This document shows, one piece after another, positions 19,917-28,223 of a stretch of DNA of 64,000 bases. A model generated the notes under the pieces. That model made no database searches. It worked only from the letters and a program-made list of their open reading frames with translations, and had not been told where the DNA came from. The position numbers and the translations under genes were made by a program. The stretch is taken from contig CAXKWD010000011.1 of assembly GCA_964059195.1 (NCBI GenBank), positions 31,420,566 to 31,484,565 of the forward strand, read 5' to 3'. Origin of the DNA: Ectobius pallidus (lineage: Eukaryota > Arthropoda > Insecta > Blattodea > Ectobiidae). Positions within the stretch are counted from its first letter, which is position 1. Each line of letters opens with the position of its first letter.

Positions 19917-22865
19917 ATGAACGAATTGACTATAGCCACTTGGAATGTACGAACTCTAAATAGACCAGGAGCAACAAATGAATTAAAACAAGAACTTGAA
20001 AAATACAAAATAGACATTTGTGCGCTCCAAGAAATTAGATGGCTAGGGGAGGGTATCTTGGACAAGAGAGACTATATGATCATGTATAGCGGGAACAGAA
20101 ATTCTAAACATGAATTTGGCACTGGGTTCTATATCAGCAAACGAATAAAAGATAAGATAATTGATTTTAAACCAATTGACGCAAACATTTGCAAAATTAG
20201 ATTGAAACTTGATTTCTATAATTTGACAATAATAACAGCCCATGCCCCAACAGAGGAGAAGGAGGACCACATAAAAGAAATATTCTATGATAAAATCGAA
20301 AAGGAATGTGACAGTATCCCCAGCTATGACATGAAAATGATTGTTGGGGACTTCAATGCAAAAATAGGTAAAGAATCCTTTTTATATCCCACGTGCGGAA
20401 AACATAGTCTGCATAACTACACCAGTGACAATGGGAAAAGATTGGTAGATTTTGCAAAGGGTAGAGATCTTGCTATCACAGGGACATGGTATGCACACAA
20501 AAACATTCACAAAGCCACCTGGCATTCCCCAGATGGTAAAACGTACAACCAGATAGATCACGTACTAGTAGACAGACGACACTGTAGTAATATAAAAGAT
20601 ACCAGAAGTGTACGAGAAGCAAACATAGAATCAGACCATTATATGGTAAGAACAAGAATTAAAACCAAAATCTGGGGAAGTTTTACAAAAAATAAAAGTA
20701 AAAATAATGAACAGAGAAAATGGGATGTTGAAAAACTTCAAAAACAGGAAATTAAAAATGCATACAAGGAAGAGGTAATAAAAAACATTAGCAATCTGAA
20801 TTCAAAAGATCAGATGGAATTAAGGGGAAATAGTGAAAATATAAATGGTACGTGGGAACTAATTAGAAAATGTATCAATGACTCCGCCGCTAAACACATT
20901 GGGGAAAGAAAGCACATTAGAAGTGAGTGGTTTGATGAACAATGCCAAATATTATTGACACAGAAAAATGAGGCATACAGAAAGATGATAGCAAGGAATA
21001 CCAGACAGAATAAACTAGATTACGAGGAAAAAAGAAGAGAAGCAGGGAAAGTTTTTAGAAAAAAAAAGAGGGAAATTTATAATAGTAAATTAAATAATAT
21101 ACAGGAACAGTTTAATAACAAAGACGCAAAAAAGTTCTACTCAGAAGTAAATGTTTTAAGGAAAGGTTTTATACCAAGGACGTATCTAGTAAGAAATAAA
21201 GAAGGAAAAATTATATCTAATAGACAACAGATTCTGGACAGATGGACAGAACATTATAAGGAGCATTTTGATTATACACAAGGGAATACAGAAAGACCAG
21301 AGGAAACCATATCACTACCCCAAAATGTACAGCAACTGATAGAACCACCTGATATGACAGACCTGGAACTGGCAATCAAGAGACTGAGAAATGGGAAAGC
21401 ACCAGGATATGACCAAATACCTGCAGAGTTTGTTAAGGAAGGAGGGAAAGATTTAAAGGAGTCACTCCACAAATTAATAGTCCAAATATGGGAAAATGAA
21501 ATATTGCCTGACGAGTGGAAGATAGGAGTTATATACCCAATTCTTAAAAAGGGGGATAGGATGAACTGTAACAATTACAGGGCAATAACTTTGCTGGGAA
21601 CACCATATAAAATACTATCCAATAGTTTATATAATAAAATGCTACCGTATTATAATGAAATTATTGGGGACTACCAGGCAGGATTCCGGAGTGGTCGCTC
21701 AACAGTTGATCAGATATTCATATTAAGGCAAACCTTGGAAAAATGTTGGGAGCAGAATATAGATACACACCATCTCTTCCTCGACTTTAAATCAGCATAC
21801 GATAGTGTGTGGAAGGATGAATTGTGGTATGACATGCATCTATTAGGATTTCCAGCAAAATTAATCTCACTGTGTAAACTATTAAACGGAGAAGTAACTG
21901 CAGTAGTCAGGATTGGCGCTAGCCAATCGGATGTATTTGACATACTGAAAGGACTTAGACAAGGAGATGCAATGGCCCCGATGTTATTCAATATAGCCTT
22001 AGAAATATCAGTAAGGAAAGCCGAAGTTGAACTTAAAGGCAACCTTTTTAACAAATGTAACCAGTTTTTGGCATACGCAGATGACATAGTCATATCTGGA
22101 AGAAGAACACAAGATGTTAAGGAAACTTTCATGAAACTAATAGACCAAACCAGCAGATTAGGATTAGAAGTCAATGAAAGTAAAACCAAATACATGGTGG
22201 TATCCAGAAGAAATCCCTCTAAGAAAGGAGAAATCAGAGTGGGGACATATAACTTTGAAACTGTGGAAGAATTCAGCTATCTTGGAACTCTAATAACAAA
22301 CACAAATGACCTTAAGAATGAAATAGAAAAAAGAATAGGAGCAGCTAATAGAGCTTACTACTCATTAATACCATTACTGAAAAGTAAGTTGATCTCCAGA
22401 GACATTAAACTCAGAATTTATAAAACTCTAATTCGTCCGGTACTTACTTACGGATCAGAGGCCTGGGTCTTGAATAAAGATGTAATAAACAGACTTAACA
22501 CCTTCGAAAGGAAAGTACTGAGAAAGATAGTTGGAGCCATCAGGGTAAACGATTGTTGGAGAAGAAGATACAACCGAGAACTGTATGAACTACTTCAGGA
22601 GGTTGACATAACAACATTTATTAAGATAAGGAGACTGAACTGGATTGGACATATAAACAGAATGAGTGACGAAAGAAAAGTAAAATATACATTTACCAAC
22701 CAACCTCAAGGAACAAGACCTAAAGGAAGACCCAGAAATAGATGGTGGGATTGTGTGCATCAGGATCTGATAAGAGGTGGAATACGGAATTGGGAACGAG
22801 CATCATTGGATAGAAATGGATGGAGGAAGTCCATTGAGGAGGCGAAGGCTCTTATAGGGCTGTAG
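19917..22865 (+). CDS. RTE-type endonuclease/reverse transcriptase, 982 aa
   Basis: This is the retrotransposition enzyme: it nicks target DNA and copies element RNA by target-primed reverse transcription. The N-terminal APE-type endonuclease has TWNVR (N10), LQEIRW (E39), VGDFNAKIG and SDH (239-241). The reverse transcriptase has LRNGKAPGYDQIP, NYRAITLLGTPYKILS, QAGFRSGRST, FLDFKSAYD (D about 623), GLRQGDAMAPMLFN and the catalytic YADD at about 720-723. NESKTKYMVVSR and FSYLGTLI follow. The C-terminus has the basic GTRPKGRPRNRW...DL tail. All core catalytic residues I can see are present, with no stop or frameshift. The ATG at 19917 gives the full endonuclease start. Host relatives of such ORFs are often annotated as craniofacial development protein 2-like. 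Probably capable of activity, which is an inference. Confidence 0.93.
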   Translation: MNELTIATWNVRTLNRPGATNELKQELEKYKIDICALQEIRWLGEGILDKRDYMIMYSGNRNSKHEFGTGFYISKRIKDKIIDFKPIDANICKIRLKLDFYNLTIITAHAPTEEKEDHIKEIFYDKIEKECDSIPSYDMKMIVGDFNAKIGKESFLYPTCGKHSLHNYTSDNGKRLVDFAKGRDLAITGTWYAHKNIHKATWHSPDGKTYNQIDHVLVDRRHCSNIKDTRSVREANIESDHYMVRTRIKTKIWGSFTKNKSKNNEQRKWDVEKLQKQEIKNAYKEEVIKNISNLNSKDQMELRGNSENINGTWELIRKCINDSAAKHIGERKHIRSEWFDEQCQILLTQKNEAYRKMIARNTRQNKLDYEEKRREAGKVFRKKKREIYNSKLNNIQEQFNNKDAKKFYSEVNVLRKGFIPRTYLVRNKEGKIISNRQQILDRWTEHYKEHFDYTQGNTERPEETISLPQNVQQLIEPPDMTDLELAIKRLRNGKAPGYDQIPAEFVKEGGKDLKESLHKLIVQIWENEILPDEWKIGVIYPILKKGDRMNCNNYRAITLLGTPYKILSNSLYNKMLPYYNEIIGDYQAGFRSGRSTVDQIFILRQTLEKCWEQNIDTHHLFLDFKSAYDSVWKDELWYDMHLLGFPAKLISLCKLLNGEVTAVVRIGASQSDVFDILKGLRQGDAMAPMLFNIALEISVRKAEVELKGNLFNKCNQFLAYADDIVISGRRTQDVKETFMKLIDQTSRLGLEVNESKTKYMVVSRRNPSKKGEIRVGTYNFETVEEFSYLGTLITNTNDLKNEIEKRIGAANRAYYSLIPLLKSKLISRDIKLRIYKTLIRPVLTYGSEAWVLNKDVINRLNTFERKVLRKIVGAIRVNDCWRRRYNRELYELLQEVDITTFIKIRRLNWIGHINRMSDERKVKYTFTNQPQGTRPKGRPRNRWWDCVHQDLIRGGIRNWERASLDRNGWRKSIEEAKALIGL

Positions 22866-22929
22866 GGCCAAGGAAGAAGAAGAAGAAGATTAAAAAATGG
22901 CAACTTAAATTTTGGCACCTTGTTCAGTG

Positions 22930-23735
22930 TAGGGCCTACACAAAAAAACTAAGTATATGGTCATGAAACATCAGAATAATGCACTACAAATTATTAGAAT
23001 AGCCGGTAATTCGTTCAAACAAGTGCATAAATTTGAATGTCTGGGAGCAATAATTACAGATAACACACACAATAACACGAATAATATTAAGGCAGAAGTT
23101 AAGCGTAGACTCAAACAGGAAATGCCTGCTTTTATGCAGTTCAGAAACTCTTTATCTTTGCGTCTTCTGTCGAGAAATCTAAAAATAAACATTTATAAGA
23201 CAATTATTCTATCGGTTGTATTATGTGGATGTGAGACATGTTTGCATACTCTTCAGGAAGAACATAATCTGAGAGTGTTCGAAAACAGGGTGCTTAGGAA
23301 AATATTTGGCCTAAGAGAGATGAAAATGGGGACTGGAGAAAACTGCATAATGACAAGCTTCATAACCTGCACTCATCACCGGATATAGTAAGGGTAATTA
23401 AATCAACGGAGAATGAAATGGGCTGGACAAGTTGTGCACATGGGGGAGGAAAGACATATCTCAAAAACATTGACTGGGAAAATGAAGGGAAAAGACCACT
23501 TGGAAGACCTAGACATAGGTGGGAGGACAATGTTAGGATAGATTTAAGGGAAGTAGGATTTGCGAGGGATGATTGGATGGAGTAGCACAGACTAGGGTTG
23601 AATGGTGGGCTAAGGTAAGCATGGCAATGAACCTTCGGGTTCCATAAAATAGATAATATTCCTTTAGCTTTCTTAGGAATTTTCTATTGCCATTGAGTGA
23701 GTAAATAAGTAAGTAAGTAAGTTTATTGCACAGAC
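22930..23735 (+). pseudogene. 5'-truncated endonuclease/RT retroelement, copy 3
   Basis: The plus strand reads KKTKYMVMKHQNN, FKQVHKFECLGAIITDN and LRVFENRVLRKIFG. These match the region after the YADD box of RTE-type reverse transcriptases. After about 23388 the frame shifts, and GKRPLGRPRHRWEDNVRIDL continues in another frame. The tail is (TAAG)n at 23698-23722. It lies in inverted orientation to copies 1 and 2 and directly follows the full-length element. Confidence 0.8.
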
Positions 23736-24032
23736 AATGTTTGTTCTATATGTTATTGTTTTTTACTGTTTACGTCCATTATTGAGAATGTCTGTTATTG
23801 AGAAGCATTATATGTTGCTGTGGAACATGCTATTCTTGCTACTCATGTATTTTTTCTGTTCAGTTTAAAAATGTCCGTTAAGTTATATAAGTATCTGGTA
23901 TTCAGAAATTGTTAAGAAAAATTTTGCTGTATGTATGGTTGAATGTTAGTCTCCAAACTAATTGGAACCAAGGGTAAATTTGTTCGGGTTATCGAATATG
24001 TATGAAATAACAGGTTAAAACTTGGAGAAAAG
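23736..24032. other. No gene seen
   Basis: AT-rich spacer without recognised features. Confidence 0.4.
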
Positions 24033-24693
24033 TACCGTATTTTACGGACTATAAGATGCTCCAGACCATAAGACGCGCCTTAATTATAGGATGGAAATTT
24101 AAAAGAAAAGAAATTTAATGTGATTCTAAACGAAAAATTTTAAAGGGAATAATATACTTCATTGCATAAACAAATTATAACCTTGTACAGTGGAATCAAT
24201 GTAAATCACTTCTAACATAAAACCTGCGTTGTACGAAAATCTCTTCTGTACAGGTGGCATCACGTAAATTTTAACAACTGAACTTATTTCTCAAGGAAGA
24301 CTGAAAATACTTTTACACCCTCTAACCCTCAATTTAATAAGTGCAACGGGACAAGATTGTTTAGAGGTCATTGCCTTCATTTAAACCACACGGCGGAGAA
24401 AACTCCTTTTGTGAAAAAGAAAACTTAACATTCCTTTCTTTTCACAATGTATAAGTTACCTGGCTTCCAGCAGCCCTCATTTTACGATTGTGAAAATTGC
24501 ACTGATGAACATTCTGTGCCAAAATTTGTAACTATCTTATTGTTTACAACACTTTGTTTTTAACTATGGTATTCCAGCAATATTTATCATAATTTAAACT
24601 TTTAGTATACTTCGGACTATTAGACGCACCTAACTTTCAAGGCTCTGTTTTCAAAGTAAAAAAAGTGCGTCTCATGGTCCGTAAAATATGGTA
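24033..24693. mobile_element. TIR element with ACCGTATTTTACGGAC ends
   Basis: TACCGTATTTTACGGACTAT (left) and GTCCGTAAAATATGGTA (right) are inverted. ATAAGATGC/GCGTCT follow inside, and a further copy of the motif (TTCGGACTATTAGACGC) sits near the right end. TA flanks are compatible with a TA duplication. Non-coding; the superfamily is not assigned. Confidence 0.65.
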
Positions 24694-25227
24694 TAATAAA
24701 AGAAATGAATAACAATACCTTAACAAATATAATCACTGACTTCTTCCTGCACCATTTTTGAACTTCGTTTCTTTCCTAAACCGAATTGTATTTACAATCT
24801 ATCCATCAGAACAAGTTGCTGCCATGAGCACCATGATTCACTGTGCAGATAGCTTTCTCCAGCCCATACCAGGTCTTCCTTTACTGCATTATCATGTTAA
24901 AAGTTAAAAATTTTATGCCGACCTCCAAACAATGTTGAATGTAGTAAAGTAAAAATTATATAATAAGTAGATAATTATCATAACTTGCAGTGACTCTCAA
25001 CTGTTTGATCTGTGATAAGATGGTAGCTTCTCTATAATGATGAAAATGTAGTATGATCATCCTTTAATTGTTATCAGAGGTATCCAGGTTGTTGAGATAA
25101 TTATGTGATGGTTCGCATGACTGACACTGGGATTTGATGGACATTCTTGTGTACTTTTAAATTTTCAGGTAAATTTTATAACCCTAAAAGAAGGCCAGTA
25201 TTGAAATTCTGTGTTTCCGTAAAACTC

Positions 25228-26163
25228 TGCCCGTTTGCGTAAAAATTGCTAACTGTAGTTAATTTTTTATGAAAGTTCAGAAATTAACCTAGTTTAATTT
25301 GCTGCTAATGTTGTATAACCCTAATCATAGATCACATGAATTTGGTTTAGTGCTAGAAATATGTTTGACGACAGTGCCAAGATCTAGGGAAATTCATAAT
25401 ATTATCGCTTTGAATGTCAATTGTCTATGTTAATAGATTATCTTTTGACTTAGTTACTGTTACGTCGTCGTTCGTTGCTGTTACAATATAAACAAAATGG
25501 ATAGGGAAAAGAAAAATTTCACTACTGCACATTTTAAATGGGAATAAAGAGATATGCTAATCAATCTTGTTCTCACATACAATTCAATAATTGAAAATAA
25601 ATGTGGATTCCTTTTGTGGTGAAATACACTAGGGGCCTGTTGAAACTCAAACTTTTGAATTTTGAATGGACCATCTGAGTAATCTAAAATCTAAAAATAC
25701 ACAACCTACAAACGCATCCTATGTGCAGCTTATAACCATAAAGCAGTGCATCCAGCCAATAGTTAACCCGTGAAATTTCATACATATTCTTTATACAAAG
25801 AATTAAAAACAATTGCAGATTTAATTATTTTAAACGTAAGTGGAAGTAATTCTGTAACTTTGGTAATCTAAGTTCACCCAGATTAACCCCAGAAAGTTTG
25901 CCGGTTAAGTTTGATCTTAGATCTAGGTGAAATAATATTGGATTAGTTTTTATACAAGTTCAGCTTGCCTGAAGTTTAATTTCAGTGCTTAAACTTTGAT
26001 TGCTAATCTAAGTTCACCCAGATTAACCCCAGAAAGTTTGCCGGTTAAGTATGATCTTAGATCAAGGTGAAATAATATTGGATTATCTTTTGTACAAGTT
26101 AATCTTGCCTGAAGTTTAATTTCAGTGCTTAAACTTTGATTAACTTTTTATCAACTGGTCCTA
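25228..26163. mobile_element. Internally deleted Harbinger copy
   Basis: The left part matches the 5' region and the first codons of the Myb-like gene of the Harbinger element at 26243 (compare 25497 and 26544). It then jumps to sequence matching 32036-32460, the opposite end. The ends GCCCGTTTGCGTAAAAATTGC and TATCAACTGGTCC are diverged relatives of the Harbinger TIR. An internal 140-bp tandem duplication is at 25864-26143. Confidence 0.75.
25864..26143. repeat. Tandem duplication, two 140-bp units
   Basis: TAATCTAAGTTCACCCAG begins at 25864 and again at 26004, and the following 130 bp match with few differences. It lies in the subterminal part of the deleted Harbinger copy. Confidence 0.9.
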
Positions 26164-26543
26164 GGTGTTTTAATTTCTTTACTGAGTTGTTCCTGGGTCC
26201 AGTGGAAAATTTTGATTACATTGGAAAATTCTTGTTTACTTAGGCCCAGTTGTATAAAAATCGCTAACTGTAGTTCAGTTTTAATCGAAGTTCAGAATTG
26301 ATCCTAGATTAATTCGCTGCTCGAGTTGTATAACGCTAATCGTAGATCACACGAATTTGGTTTAGTGCTAATCGAAGATCACAGAAAGACGTTTGACAAC
26401 ATCGCCAAGTTCGAGGGAAATGCGAGGGAAATACATAATATTATCGCATCGAATGTCAGTTGTCTACACTGATCGATTTTCTTTTGTCTCAGTTAATGTT
26501 GCGTAATTGCCTATCGTTGTTACAGCTAATTAGTACAAGAAAA

Positions 26544-27251
26544 ATGGATCATGAGAAAAAGAAGCGATCCCGTACAGCAAATTTTAAAAAGGAAGACAGA
26601 GACACACTGATTGATCTTGTGCTCAAACACAAATCAGTAATAGAGAATAAGAAGACCGATAACATCACTGCTAAGCAGAAAGAAAGCGCGTGGAAAGAAA
26701 TTGCTGCAGAGTATAATTCCAGAAATGTAATTTCAAGAGACTGGAAGTGCCTTAAATTGTGTTATGAAAATACAAAAAAGCGCATTAAGAAAGCAAGTGC
26801 ACATGATAAGGTTGAAATGTACAAAACAGGAGGAGGTATGTATGTGCCCCCTTCCTTGGATGAAAGCGAGCAGAAGCTAATAGCGGCGCTTAAACCACAG
26901 TTTCTTCCTGTTGCAAATGACGTCGATGACGACGCAGGCTTTCACACACATGAAATTTCTGATGTAACTGGTATGGAAGAAGTAGTTCCCATTATGGACT
27001 GCGGTGAAGAAATAATATATATGACTACGGAGTGTGAGAGAAGTGAAGAAGCAGATAATGCAGTGGAAGTCAACATCTGCAACTCTCCAGGTCCATCAAA
27101 AGCTTCACCGCCTGAAAACAAGAAGAAAGATATTAGAGAAGTGTTTTATAAGAGAAGATTAGAGTGTCTAGAACAGGAACATGAAATTAAAATGAAAATT
27201 TTGAAGTTAGAACTTGAAATGAAAATTAAAGAAGCTCGAAGTAATTTATAA
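26544..27251 (+). CDS. Harbinger Myb/SANT-like DNA-binding protein, 235 aa
   Basis: The second protein of PIF/Harbinger elements normally binds element DNA and helps bring the nuclease to the nucleus and to its ends. Visible here are a basic N-terminus and a tri-helical Myb/SANT-like segment of about residues 15-90: RTANFKKEDRDTLIDLVLKH, with W residues in SAWKEIAAEYN and RDWKCLKLCYENTKKR. An acidic middle follows, then a charged C-terminal helix likely to form a coiled coil (RRLECLEQEHEIKMKILKLE). I chose the ATG at 26544 because family members begin close to the Myb domain; the frame is open further upstream. No stops. Host proteins such as MSANTD3 are alternative names for the same fold, but the TIR context makes it a transposon gene. 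Confidence 0.85.
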   Translation: MDHEKKKRSRTANFKKEDRDTLIDLVLKHKSVIENKKTDNITAKQKESAWKEIAAEYNSRNVISRDWKCLKLCYENTKKRIKKASAHDKVEMYKTGGGMYVPPSLDESEQKLIAALKPQFLPVANDVDDDAGFHTHEISDVTGMEEVVPIMDCGEEIIYMTTECERSEEADNAVEVNICNSPGPSKASPPENKKKDIREVFYKRRLECLEQEHEIKMKILKLELEMKIKEARSNL

Positions 27252-27287
27252 ATAATACTTGAATTAATAAAATTACAGTAATAAACC

Positions 27288-27539
27288 TCACCTGAAAGTG
27301 TTATTAATTAACGCAGTTCTCAGAGCCGTGTTATTCCTTCTATCTATCTGGTTTACAGCAGGTATAGGCAGTTCCTGGTAAATCCTTCTTCCCCTGAAGA
27401 TAACCCAGTCAATTTCAGGAGTATCATCATCTGCATTAATGGCTATATTATGCAGTACAAATGTTGCTACTATTATTGGTGGAACTCGAAGTAGCTTTAC
27501 TCCCAGTTTCATTCTTAAGCATGGAAATCGTCTTTTTAC
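27288..27539 (-). pseudogene. HARBI1-type nuclease, C-terminal part (separated by insertion)
   Basis: The minus strand reads VKRRFPCLRMKLG, then IIVATFVLHNIAINADDD, ending near the Myb gene. These are the (L/V)KRRFP and C/F-VLHN motifs that follow the last catalytic glutamate in HARBI1 proteins. It joins in frame to 31312-32114 if the 3.77-kb insert and one copy of AACA are removed. As it stands the gene is broken. Confidence 0.88.
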
Positions 27540-27543
27540 AACA

Positions 27544-28074
27544 GGGTCATTCCATGTCAAGTGAACCAATGGAAAAACGTGACCACCTCCGATTTTAGTC
27601 ATACTTGGTTGTCATGAAGTACCACCTGAGATATGTTGAAGTACAAAATATCAGATTTTTATGTGTTGTAGTTTTCCAGTTATACCCTTCTGAAATATGG
27701 AAAAAAACCAAATTTTCTGCATAAGTGCAATCACAAAATGACGCATAAATCAAGCTGGAATTGACATAGATGAGTGGGAAAAGTACCAAAATGTAGCTTA
27801 TATTATGAGCTTTAATTTGATATGTCACACGAGAACTTTCGAAAAAAAATATTTTCAAGGTTACCCAAAAAAAATTTGAAAACTGAATTTTTCAAAAACC
27901 TATATTTTGAAAATTTTGAAAAAAATCTCACAGAAACATACATATTTCAGCATCATGTCCTACAAGTTTTGTTATGGGATCGAAATGGGATCATATTTTT
28001 TTACATTTATAACAAATACTATGCACGCTGGGTAAGAATATATGACACAGGAATATTGCACTTAATTCTAAAAT
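27544..28074. repeat. Left TIR of the Sola-like element
   Basis: Inverted copy of 30771-31311. The main difference is about 10 bp near the outer end (after GTGAACCAA). Any open frame here is mirrored in the right TIR and is not a gene. Confidence 0.9.
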
Positions 28075-28223
28075 CCATTCCTTTGTCCAGGGAGTTGTTT
28101 ACCAACATGCATATACCAACTTGTGCAAGTGGTCAAATGGGTATGAGTAAACACAGTCTGCAAGCATGTGAGTCAGCCAGGGAATGCAAGTTGTAACCTG
28201 TTGGACCTGGCTTCAGTTGTGCC

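Larger units (their letters stand above)
19483..22888 (+). mobile_element. Full-length RTE-type non-LTR retrotransposon
   Basis: A 434-bp 5' UTR is followed by one long ORF encoding an APE-type endonuclease plus reverse transcriptase. The 3' UTR is very short (about 25 bp) and ends in (GAA)n, all typical of the RTE clade. The element is bounded by an 11-13-bp exact duplication (19472 and 22889). The intact ORF and exact duplication suggest a recent insertion. Confidence 0.9.

Noticed and set aside
21272..22195. Minus-strand frames of 100 and 161 aa
   Set aside because: Antisense shadows of the RTE reverse-transcriptase ORF.
27595..28196. Open frames of 87 and 124 aa, mirrored at 30712-31250
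   Set aside because: They lie within the long TIRs of the Sola-like element and occur identically inverted at the other end.
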